Origin: Ectocarpus siliculosus
Lineage: Eukaryota; Sar; Phaeophyceae; Ectocarpales; Ectocarpaceae
Length of the DNA stretch: 11,767 bases
NCBI GenBank assembly: GCA_000310025.1
Contig: FN649738.1
Location: 474,692 to 486,458 of the forward strand
Reading direction: 5' to 3'
In this document: piece by piece, positions 1 through 8,153 of the stretch
Layout of the letters: each line of letters starts with the position of its first letter
Position numbering within the stretch: the first letter of the stretch is position 1
The notes under the pieces: model-generated
Told to the model about the DNA's origin: nothing
Databases searched by the model: none
Seen by the model: only the letters and a program-made list of their open reading frames with translations
Program-made: the position numbers and the translations under genes

Positions 1-34
1 GGGGGGCCCCCGCCCTCCCCTTATTTTTTTTTTT

Positions 35-70
<36 letters not shown>
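1..70. repeat. Low-complexity contig-end sequence with poly-T and poly-C runs
   Basis: The first 70 bases are almost entirely homopolymers: a 12-nt T run (24-35) followed directly by a 32-nt C run (36-67). No codon structure or motif is visible. It resembles a poorly resolved assembly edge more than biological sequence. Positions 71-198 look like ordinary non-coding DNA, probably the end of an intron of the SET gene. Confidence 0.7.
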
Positions 71-198
71 CGATGTACGCTCTGACACATCACCGCAACC
101 CAACTGATAAATCACACACGTTTCTCAAAAGAACAAAAACGTCCCGATAACCCGAATGATACCAACACACACTTGTGCAACAACAAACAACTCGGCAG

Positions 199-861
199 GC
201 GCATCTTCTGGTCAAGCAAGAACCCCCTCCAGCGCACCCTCTACGTGTGCGAGATTCTGGACGGGTCCAAGCTCACCGACCACCCCCTGCGGCACGACGA
301 GGTTGTCCTCGGAGCCGGTAAAAAGAGGAAGCGACCAAGCGACAGCGGCGGGGCGCCAGCAGCAGCAGCAGCGGCGGCGGCGGCGGCGGCGGCGGCGACT
401 ACGGAGGAAGCAGCAGCAAAGCGGGGCAAGGAAGAGGGAGGCACCTCCCCCTCGTCTTCTCCCCGTACTACTCCGCCGTCTGGGGGCGGCGGGACCGGGG
501 GCAGCGGCAAGGGCAAGGGCAAGGAGCGACGACGAAACGGCGATGCTGACGATGACGACGCCATGGACGACCAAGATGGGGTCGATTCTGAAGCCGGCGG
601 TGCCCCTCCTCCAAGAGATTCTGATCCGATGGAGGTTGACGGCAACGCCCGAGATAGAGGCGATGGGGACAAAACAGCCCCCGCTGGCGGCGGCAGTACA
701 AAGTGGGATGGCGGGGACGATGATGGCGGCGGCGGCGGAGGGGGAGGCGGTTCTTACCGAGGGGTTGTGTTCAGGGTGACCATGATGGACGATCCGGGCA
801 CGGCGATGATCGACTCCAGCCTCGACAGGCTGTACACGAGAGTGGTGGCTGCCGTTGACGA
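199..861 (+). other. SET gene exon 1 in window: FYRN end, low-complexity insert, FYRC start
   Basis: The acceptor is CTCGGCAG ending at 198. The exon starts with the last base of a split codon, and no ATG opens this frame nearby, so it is internal. [19 protein letters not shown] (200-256) is a clear FYRN match (family pattern R-I-Y/F-W-S...Y-x-C-x-I). About 160 residues follow: basic KKRKR (320-334), 13 alanines (359-397), Lys/Gly and acidic Asp runs, and a glycine run. FYRC then begins at [11 protein letters not shown] (761-793). The donor GTGAGG starts at 862, leaving phase 2. The insert may be partly an in-frame intron (see findings). Confidence 0.85.
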
Positions 862-3800
862 GTGAGGGCTTGTGGTTTGTTTTTACGTTTTTTCAGAGGC
901 GTTTCTCTTGTGATCGGGAGGACGGGGGCGTGTCGTGCGCTGGCTTCTCATGTTTCGAGTCCGACCCTTGGCGTTGTGCGTCGAACGTGAACTTACGTGG
1001 GTTGCGCCGGGCGCTGTGTAGTAGCTCCCCGCGTTGTGGCCCTGCTGTATCCTGTCTTGTTTTTTCCGAACCTTGATCTCGAAAAAGATAACACCCAACT
1101 ACTTGTAGCGTGTGTTGCGGCTGATAATTCGCCACAGGAGAGAGAGCCAATCAAGAGGCATCGCGCAACCCTCTGAAACTCTTTTCAGGCCTCCTCTGCA
1201 GTCCCCCGTCCTTTTTCTCCGTCGCGCACAGCTCCCTCAACCCATGAAACTCTCTTTCATGTCTACCCTGCTGTCCCCCTCGTCACATGTATGATATCCC
1301 GCGCGCCCTACCGCGGTAGGTGCTTGCAGCCTTTGAGGAAGATGGACCCCTGCTTCCGGCGGCGCCGCACGGGCCACGCGTCCTTCGGCCTCAACGGACC
1401 CCAGTTCTTCGGTATCGGGTACGACGCGGTCCGCTCCGCCATGGAGGCGTGGCCGGACGCCGTGAGCGCAGCTGTCACCCCGGAGGATGACCCGGAGAGG
1501 TATGAAGATGCTCGTATGTCATACATCTGTTGAAGAAGGATGGGTATTGATCATCATGCAACAGTACGAAGGTATTGATCATCATGCAACAGTACGAATT
1601 TCAGAGTTAGAGCGTTCTACTCAGTATGGCATGGACGGACGTGTTTTTGTTGGAAGCACTGTCGACGCGATGAAACACGAATAATAACGTACCACACATT
1701 TGCCGGGAATGCATTCTGGCGATACACGCAGTAAACGCCAAAACAAGAACAGTACCACCATTTTATCGCCAATTTATCGCTCGAAAATACGAAAATACCC
1801 GGTGACAGGCTTGGATGCGTTCTATTATGGTGTAGTCTGCAGGGGGCGATTGTGTTTTACTGTATCGTACTGTCGTATTGATACTTAGTTTTTATTCTGT
1901 CGTTTTGGGGTGGCTTGTGCTGGGCGGTGGTTGAGGTGTCGTAGAAATGTCGACGTTTATTCAACGTAAACATGTAGGCAACGCGAGTGAGAACAAGGTT
2001 GACGTCACGCGTGCACAGTAACAAATGGTATGCCAGAGAGGGTACGCGGTAACCATCCCCCCCCCACTTGTTTCTTTGCGGTTGGCTTGGGTTTCCTTTT
2101 GCGGTTGTCTCGTGTCCGTTCCGTTCAGGCAATACCGCTTCGTGATGAACCTTCCCAGCGAGGAGACTGTGGTGGCCTGGCAGCGACGACAGGCGGCGGA
2201 GAAGGCCGGGGTCAAGGTACGCATCTACGGCACGGTTCTCCGGCATTTCTTTCGAGTGGTGTGGCGGGTTTTGCTCACGGTATTTTCGTCTTTTCATGCG
2301 TATGTATGAGGTGCGACGGTTTCCACCTCCAGCCGTGTACGCACATGTTTACCATGGGTATGGTGCTTGAATGGTCTTTGTAGCAGGTCACCTTAACCTA
2401 CAGTGGCGAAGCAGCGAGATTGCGCTGGGTTTCGCGGGACTTTTCTTTTTTCTGATCACATACATAGCACTATCGACAGCTGTGCTACATGCCTCAGTAC
2501 TCTCCCCTTTTCTCCCACGCCATACTCCACTCCTTCGCGCGCCCTGGCTCTCTTCCACCTTCCTTGCTCTACTACTTCCCCTGCACGTGCTACAACGACC
2601 CACACCGTCTGTTGTCCCCCCCCCCCCCCCTGGTGCGTGTCACGCCTCTACCCCGGACAGGAAAACCCTAACGGCTGTGCGCGTGCGGAGGTGCTGTCGG
2701 AGTCATCGTCCACGGCTAGGACGGGGCGGATCACGAGGACGCTCGTCAGGGCGGCGGAGAAGCTGGGCGCGGCGGACGGGGGCGACGCAGGCGGCAGCGG
2801 GAGCCTGAGGGGGGGGCTGGGCGGCGGCGGCTCGCAGCAGTCCCAACAGGTTGGTGATTCGGGGGGATATATTTTTGCTGGATAATGTATGTATGGTCAC
2901 AGAAAAGACGTTTCGAGATGTAACCGTGGTCGAAGGAGATGCGTTGAAGTCTTTAACAATTTTTTTTTTTTTTCTTCACTTCAAATCAGCGCTCACAGCA
3001 TTATTATAGTGCCGTTTACTCCAAACCCGTGGTCACACAGAAGGGCCCCTCTCTACCCTCCCCTCCTGCGGTACGTTGCCTTCGATTTTTGTTGCGAGAA
3101 GAGTTCAGCACTCTCTTCCCTCTGTGTACACACGAACTAGCTTTGCCGTGAGTGGGAGAAGGTTCCTGGGATTTTATTTTTTTGTTGTTGCACGATGCGC
3201 GCGGAGGAAGTGGGTGTTTTGTGCTTGGACTTTTGTAGGAAAAAAAACGACAACGGGGGCATTATGTTCGTATTTCTTGTTCTGTTCTTGCCGCGAAATT
3301 TCTTTCTCTGTCGTTGATCTGAACTCGTTTGCTGTGTCGTGCGCGGCGTTGTTGCGGTCTCTCGTGGCCTGGCAGGCCCAGTACCGCATGCTCAAGACTC
3401 AGCCTACCGGTTACGGGCTCAAGGTTCGACGGTCTCACATCCACGGGTGGGGGTTGTTTGCGCTGGAGGAGTTCCCGAAAGGTATGAGGCGTTCGCGCGT
3501 TGGTGTTGTTGCTGGCGGCGATTGAATCGGCGGGCTGGTGGTGGTGGCGATAGCAGTGTTGGTAGCGGTGCTGTTGCTGTTGTCGTTGTTGTTGGTGGTG
3601 GTGTTGTGGGTGGTGGTGGTGCTGGTGGTGGTGGCGGTGCTGGTTGGGATAGTAGATGTGGCTGGGTTCTGACAACCCTTCAGCATTTTCACCCGTCTTT
3701 CTACTACAAGTACAAGGTTTTGCCGATCTCTCCTTTTTAACCTCTCTGTGGGCATTTTGTCCCTCGTGTCCCCATCAGACGTACCACGAATCCAATCCAT

Positions 3801-5568
3801 GTCTTGTCCACGAACACACCCCAACTCCACCCAGGTGACGTTCACGGCTACATCACCTAAGCAAATAGCCTGAATCTGACATTGTGTTTTTTTGCAGCCG
3901 CTCTCAGTTGGCGTTCACCACGACCCTCCCCCATGGCCCAGCCCTAACTTTAAGTGTGTTGTTTTTGCGAACGCTCTCATCAGTGGACGCTCGTGTTCAC
4001 CTCCTCTCTCCCCCATGTTGTGTTGACCCAAACCCGACTTTGTTTTGTTTTGTTGGTGCGTAGACGCCATGCTTGTGGAGTACATGGGCGAGGTGGTGCG
4101 GCAGTGTGTGGCAGACCTCCGAGAGGTGAAGTACGAGGAGATGGGTGTGGGCAGCTGCTACCTTTTCCGCGCGGACGCTGATGCCATCGTGGACGCTACT
4201 CGGAAGGGTAACCTGGCGCGGTTCATCAACCACTGCTGCGACGTGAGTCTTGTTGTTTTGTGTCCCTCTCGGGGACGGAAGGGTCCGGTAGCTTGGGGGA
4301 ATGCTCTCTGGTTTTGGTGTGTGGTATGCAGGGAGGTACCGATGGTTTTTAAACATGTTGCACACCAAAGTAGACGAAGAGTGTCCAACTATGTTGGATG
4401 CCTCATATGTGACACACCGGCTGATATCGTTGAGTAGGTGCCGAATGAGGTTGAACGAGACTTGCGCCCGGAATTGATGATGGGACGAAAACGGCACACC
4501 TGGCACGGGACAGGTCTAGTGTTCTCTCCCCGCCTAAACAGAGAACTGTAGTAATAGTGGACAACAACACCAATGGAAAAGTAAACATTACCCCGGACGC
4601 TGTTGGGGTACCTACCTACCCCAGATGTTCCGCATGGAGTGACCTTCTGACAGGCCCAACAGTTCGCAAAGGGGGTGGGGTTATTTCAACTTTAAGAAGT
4701 ACAAGAAAACTCTTTGCTGTTGTCCTGTGTCGTGCGTGTGTTTATTATTTCAGTAGCATTGAACGCGCTACGTTTAACTCCACTGACCTAAGCGATTTGA
4801 TATACTTGTAACTGCAAACTACAAATGCGGACGGGACGGGCGTGTGTGTTTTTTTTTTTAATTTTTTACTTTTTTTGGCAGCCGAACGCCATCGCTCGAA
4901 TCGTCAACCTGGAAGGCACGAAGAAGAAAAAAATCATCATCGTGGCCAAGAGACAGATCAAGCCAGGAGAGGAGGTGCGCCGACAGAGTGTGTGTGGGGG
5001 GGTACATTAGATGGGCGCAGGGGGGGGGGGGTTGCATGCGGTTTTAGTTTGGGCCGTTGCTCGTTGTTTTTGTTGGTGTAATCTTTGGGCGTCTTCGGCT
5101 TGGTGTGACACGCGTGGCGTGTCTGCTTGCCCGCCGCGTCAGCTGGTATTATCTACCCCAGCATTCCATATTATTGTTCGTAGATGTGCCTTTGTATAAG
5201 GCGGGTTTCGTCAGGGGGCCCGTGAGGTGGGCTGGTGTATGTGCATGTATCCCGGCATGGGAAGGGTATGGGTGATCGGTCCAGTCAGGAACACACGACA
5301 ACAGGATGAGTTGGTCAAAGTTGGATGAAAACAATACCATCGTCAACTAGGAACAACTTGCGGACCGAGTGGTTCGCAGGTACCCCATTTCTATCTATAC
5401 TCGCTGTCTTGAAATTTTCTCCTTTCATGAACATCTCCCCCTCCTTTTTTTTTTGCCTTTTTTTTTTTGTTTCTTTGGCAGATTACGTACGATTACAAGT
5501 TCGAGAGAGAGGACGGTCAGCTCTCGTGCCACTGCGGCGCGGACGTCTGCTACGGCTCGATGAATTAG
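199..5568 (+). CDS. Trithorax/SET1-type histone H3K4 methyltransferase, 3' part (FYRN-FYRC-WIN-SET-postSET), 5' incomplete
   Basis: Members of this family methylate histone H3 lysine 4 in the nucleus as catalytic subunits of COMPASS-like complexes. I join nine exons: 199-861, 1320-1499, 2129-2216, 2661-2849, 2990-3070, 3376-3481, 4064-4242, 4882-4974 and 5482-5568. They give 554 residues ending in TAG, and every junction is GT-AG with matching phase. Counting from the first whole codon, the order is: FYRN remnant 1-22, basic NLS-like KKRKR 41-45, low-complexity insert to about 185, FYRC about 186-290, WIN motif GCARAE 315-320, SET about 416-535, and post-[11 protein letters not shown] 542-549. 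SET landmarks are [22 protein letters not shown] split across an intron, and ITYDYKF. Residues [18 protein letters not shown] and VADLRE are closer to SET1 proteins, whereas FYRN/FYRC is typical of MLL/trithorax/ATX. No start is visible; PHD or other N-terminal domains would lie upstream. Family assignment is very secure; individual splice sites are inferred. Confidence 0.93.
1320..1499 (+). other. SET gene exon 2: FYRC core
   Basis: Acceptor GCGGTAG ends at 1319. The first base completes a GAG codon with exon 1. The exon encodes [18 protein letters not shown] and [10 protein letters not shown], matching the FYRC segment of MLL proteins with its LFGL...V...I-x-x-LPG pattern. The donor is AG|GTATGA at 1500, phase 2. 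The nearby TTGCAG at 1329 was not used because it brings TGA into frame. Confidence 0.88.
1543..1598 (+). repeat. Two-copy 28-bp tandem repeat in intron 2
   Basis: A 28-bp unit beginning GGTATTGATCATCATGCAAC occurs twice head to tail (1543-1570 and 1571-1598) without mismatch. It lies inside the 629-nt intron 1500-2128 of the SET gene. The following stretch (about 1600-1990) is more AT-rich than its surroundings and carries no recognisable gene. Confidence 0.95.
2129..2216 (+). other. SET gene exon 3: end of FYRC
   Basis: Acceptor CCGTTCAG ends at 2128, and the first base completes AGG (Arg) with exon 2. The exon reads [18 protein letters not shown] and then [11 protein letters not shown]. 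The first residues resemble the aromatic Y-x-F-R/V closing strand of FYRC. Donor AAG|GTACGC at 2217, phase 0. Confidence 0.88.
2661..2849 (+). other. SET gene exon 4: WDR5-interaction (WIN) motif and linker
   Basis: Acceptor CCCCGGACAG ends at 2660, phase 0. The exon opens [17 protein letters not shown] (2673-2690) matches the WIN motif of MLL/SET1 proteins (GSARAE in MLL1, GCARSE in MLL2/3), whose arginine, here codon 2682-2684, inserts into the central channel of WDR5. A Ser/Thr/Arg stretch and a Gly/Gln-rich linker follow. The donor CAG|GTTGGT at 2850 is a fairly weak GT site, phase 0. Confidence 0.85.
2990..3070 (+). other. SET gene exon 5: proposed 27-codon exon between WIN and SET
   Basis: A run of 14 T (2960-2973) and CTTCACTTCAAATCAG precede a strong-looking acceptor at 2989. 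Eighty-one bases later comes the donor GCG|GTACGT at 3071. The segment is exactly 27 codons, has no stop in the phase-0 frame required on both sides, and reads [19 protein letters not shown] followed by a Ser/Pro tail. It is too short to show up as a long ORF. Without it, exon 4 joins exon 6 equally well in frame, so it could also be a cassette exon. Confidence 0.65.
3376..3481 (+). other. SET gene exon 6: start of SET domain
   Basis: Acceptor GCCTGGCAG ends at 3375, phase 0. The exon encodes [16 protein letters not shown] and then [19 protein letters not shown], the first SET motif including the SAM-binding G-x-G (Gly-Trp-Gly). SET1 proteins typically have IHEWGLFA here, while MLL proteins have IHGRGLF. 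Donor AAAG|GTATGA at 3482, phase 1. Confidence 0.93.
3535..3647 (+). repeat. Degenerate GGT/GTT trinucleotide-rich tract in intron 6
   Basis: About 110 bases of intron 3482-4063 consist of imperfect GGT, GTT, GCT and GCG triplets. Long open frames of Gly/Val or His/Asn/Thr on the two strands result from this composition and are not genes. The tract starts some 50 nt after the donor. Confidence 0.85.
4064..4242 (+). other. SET gene exon 7: SET domain core
   Basis: Acceptor GTGCGTAG ends at 4063, and two bases complete GAC (Asp). The exon encodes [33 protein letters not shown] and [17 protein letters not shown]. It contains the Y-x-G-E motif and the N-H-C-C form of the catalytic NHSC motif; the Ser-to-Cys form is normal for SET1 proteins. 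The strong donor GTGAGT at 4243 is in phase 0 and splits the motif just before PN. Confidence 0.94.
4882..4974 (+). other. SET gene exon 8: SET domain, post-NHxC segment
   Basis: A T-rich tract ending TTTTTTTGGCAG gives the acceptor at 4881, phase 0. The exon encodes [17 protein letters not shown] followed by [14 protein letters not shown], the strand-rich segment between the two catalytic motifs. The usual PNC is PNA here. Donor GAG|GTGCGC at 4975, phase 0. Confidence 0.94.
5482..5568 (+). other. SET gene exon 9: SET C-terminal motif, post-SET and stop
   Basis: Acceptor TTCTTTGGCAG ends at 5481. The exon encodes [19 protein letters not shown] and then ADVCYGSMN, followed by TAG (5566-5568). 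ITYDYKF is the second catalytic motif. C-x-C-x4-C is the zinc-binding post-SET motif, and the protein ends in Asn as H3K4 methyltransferases typically do. Confidence 0.95.
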
Positions 5569-6565
5569 CACTTAGCACCAACAACCTAGGGGGGAAGCGT
5601 ATAGATCGAACACGCGCGTGGAGGTTTGTCGTAGCTCAGTATTTAGGCCATTTTGGTTCGGGAGAAGCTTTAGCAGTTCCGTCACTATCCGCGGTGCCCC
5701 GCAGAAGAGCTGCTGGGCAAGCGGAAACATGGGGGGGCGGGGGGGCGGGGGTCGTATTAACGATTTTTGATACCAAGTACCACCTCAGAAAACCGGCCGG
5801 TGTTGTTCTGTGCCCTCTCTCTCTGTTTTGATGTGGAGAGGGCCCTCCCCTATCTTTTTCTGCGTTGGAGAGGCGCCTTCCTTTGTTGGACGGCAACGAA
5901 CAACGTGGTCGGCGGTCGAGTGTTTTGGCGGGCACGTCATCATCTCGGTCGACGTGCGTACGAGATACCGTATTAATAGAGCATGCCAACGAGGATATCG
6001 AGTAGGAGGGCAGTACGCCGTGACCCGCTGTGGCACGCTTTTTGTTTGTCTGGTTAGTGCGCCGTCCTCGGTGTCGGGGGTGACGTTATATGCATAGGGG
6101 GGGGGGGTGATACGACGTGCGGTCGGGGGGGTGACGTTGCCGTCGTTGGGGAGGAAGCAAGGTGCCTATCGGAAAGCACTGGGACTATTGTCGATTGTCC
6201 TCTTGTATTGTGTAGTCTTTGTTTTGTCCTGAAGCCTTTTCGGGGCGCGGGGGGTTCGGTGGACCAATGTTGCCCCCTCCTCCCATGTTGATATGTCTGG
6301 TGTTGTTTGTTCGTTGCGGGACCCCCCTCGGCCCCAGCACCTAGATAGGTATTAATAGCGCGTGTCCTTCCCGTGGGCATCGGGTTGTACTGTACACTGT
6401 GCTGGAAGAGCGGGTTTGGTAGGCGGTGGATGGTGGGATTTTCCACGGTATGTACCTCTGTTGGGGGGACCGGGCTGTCTGTTTGTATGTCTGTCTCGGC
6501 TAGTTGCTAGTCTGTACTTGTTTTTCTTTAAATCGCCAGCAGCGAGCGGCGCCTCATTGTTTGGT

Positions 6566-6566
<1 letters not shown>

Positions 6567-6622
<56 letters not shown>
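6567..6622 (+). repeat. (CT)28 microsatellite
   Basis: Twenty-eight uninterrupted CT dinucleotides. The 16-bp sequence that leads into the array (GTTTGGTGCTCTCTCT, 6559-6574) recurs exactly at 6669-6684, where the CT run stays short. Ser/Leu or Arg/Glu open frames across it are compositional. Confidence 0.98.
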
Positions 6623-6625
<3 letters not shown>

Positions 6626-7480
6626 CTCGCTCTCTGCCCACGCTGGAGCTAAGGGTCATTTGTTGGTGGTTTGGTGCTCTCTCTACCTCTGCCAATGGTT
6701 GTACGGAGAAGGGATGGCGAGGTCTTACGCCCCGTGGCTTGGGGTTGTCGAGATTGATTTCGTGCAACATATTGCTGCGTTGCTGTCGGTTGTATCCAGG
6801 CTTTTTTCGGAGGTAGGTGCGTACGACGGACTGGTTGCTTATTGGGTCCGTGTACGAAGCAGACCTGTCGTAGCGCACTCAGCCTGACGTTGACTTCGCT
6901 GTAACTGGTGTCGATACTGGGGTGTCATCATCCAGTATCTAGTCATGCAAACAAAGTTTTTTTTGCCAATTTACGACAAATTACTGAGGGATAATAAAAA
7001 GGGTTTAAATTCGATTTGGCTAGGGGGTGGTTTTTGCGTGCTTGGGGTACGAAGGGGTGGGTGGACGGGTGCACCAAACTCCGCGTGCTTCTCTGGCAAC
7101 ACGGCAGGAAGAGAGCTTCGGCCGGCTCCTGCTACCAAAGGGCTACCGCTTGGCGGTTTATTCATGTTCCCGAAGGCAAAGATAAACGCCGGTCTTTGCG
7201 CCTTGGGTGTTTTTTCCCACAGCTTGTATTGGCCGTTATCTTCATTCTCGTGCTGGGGGGTAAATCGTGCGTTGCTATGTTAACAAGCCTGCGTGTGTGC
7301 GCGTTAGCGACGAAGAGAATCCAATTCCATCGTCGGGAGGTGCCTTTTCCTCATTTTTTGTTTATTTAAGGACCGAAGCACCTGCACATGACTCGTGGAT
7401 GTTTTACTCCTCCTCCAACCGCGCTGGTTGTGTGGAATAGATGCGTTTTTGTTGAAACAGGCTAAAACCTTTTTTAGTGT

Positions 7481-7495
7481 GGGTGGGTGGGTGGG
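7481..7495 (+). other. Perfect (GGGT)3GGG G-quadruplex motif
   Basis: Four G3 tracts separated by single T loops: GGGTGGGTGGGTGGG. This loop pattern is among the most stable parallel G-quadruplexes known in vitro. It lies in the interval between the two genes and would be in the RNA of the plus-strand gene only if that 3' UTR extends 1.9 kb. Confidence 0.8.
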
Positions 7496-8013
7496 TACTT
7501 GGGGTTGGCGTGGTAGGCTAGGTAGCTGCGGGAGAGGGGGAGAGAGAGAGCCCGGGCTGGGCGCCGCGTAAAACTGTAACGCTAAAATAAATTCCGGGAA
7601 ATGAACATGATGGCGGTTGTAGTCTCGCCGAAATAATTTTCTGTTTGGGATGGAGCCCTACCCTTGTGCCGAAGCGGCGGGAGGTGGTCCTTGTCCGGCG
7701 TGTCACCCGTATGTATCAAATCAACACTTTCTCCGCCTTACGCAATGTTTCTGATGATGTACGCTTCCAGACTAGATGCGATTGAGATCGCTACCACTGC
7801 AGCAGCATACTGGTACACCATGACACACTAAGGTACACACCATTCCCCTCGGAGGCATATGCAACGTGAAATCCACGCCGAAAAAGAAAAAAAAAAACGC
7901 AAACCTCCGCACGGACACGACATAAGGTGGGGCGTGTATAGTCTAATGTGTCCTGCTCTCTTCTTCGCCTTCCATTTCCCCTCCGCAGTCAACTAAACTC
8001 ACTCCCTGAAATT

Positions 8014-8153
8014 CCGAACACGCGTGCGTGTCGCCTGCGGCGCGATTGTTCCGGGATTTGCCCGGAAGCCGCGAGAACTTTCCGAGGTTCCTATTGTTCC
8101 GACATGGGAGAGCACCACATTCGACTTAGTCCAAACACGTGTGCGTGTCGTCT
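8014..8153 (+). repeat. Direct repeat pair, 23 bp, 117 bp apart
   Basis: Positions 8014-8036 (CCGAACACGCGTGCGTGTCG, then CCT) and 8131-8153 (CCAAACACGTGTGCGTGTCG, then TCT) match at 20 of 23 bases. No coding meaning is evident; an open plus-strand frame across both copies (about 7948-8517) has no recognisable family. Confidence 0.6.

Noticed and set aside
173-198. Upstream in-frame extension of the FYRN exon as the protein start
   Set aside because: The frame opens with TTG, not ATG, directly before a CTCGGCAG acceptor. FYRN is normally preceded by more domain sequence, so this is an internal exon.
212-701. Minus-strand open frames opposite the FYRN/FYRC exon
   Set aside because: They are Arg-, Cys- or Ser-rich complements of Ala/Gly/Asp codon runs; the plus strand carries the conserved domains.
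1330-1499. Use of the TTGCAG acceptor at 1328-1329 for exon 2
   Set aside because: With the exon 1 donor at 862 it puts TGA in frame at once. The acceptor at 1319 keeps the FYRC frame.
2387-2428. Possible 14-codon exon after TTGTAGCAG in intron 3
   Set aside because: It is phase-compatible, but its donor (GTTTCG) is poor and no conserved FYRC or WIN sequence is missing at this point.
3109-3147. Possible 13-codon exon ending at a perfect GTGAGT donor
   Set aside because: It would leave an intron of only 38 nt after the better-supported exon 2990-3070, and its acceptor lies in purine-rich sequence.
3262-3675. His/Gln-rich minus-strand open frame
   Set aside because: It is a shadow of the GGT/GTT tract in intron 6 and overlaps the SET exon antisense; there is no family similarity.
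4470-4650. Possible intronic C/D snoRNA (TGATGA near 4475, CTGA near 4647)
   Set aside because: The spacing of about 170 nt is too long, the C box lacks its purine and no terminal stem is visible.
6504-6887. Leu/Ser (or Arg/Glu) repeat protein across the CT array
   Set aside because: It is an artefact of the (CT)28 microsatellite reading as alternating codons.
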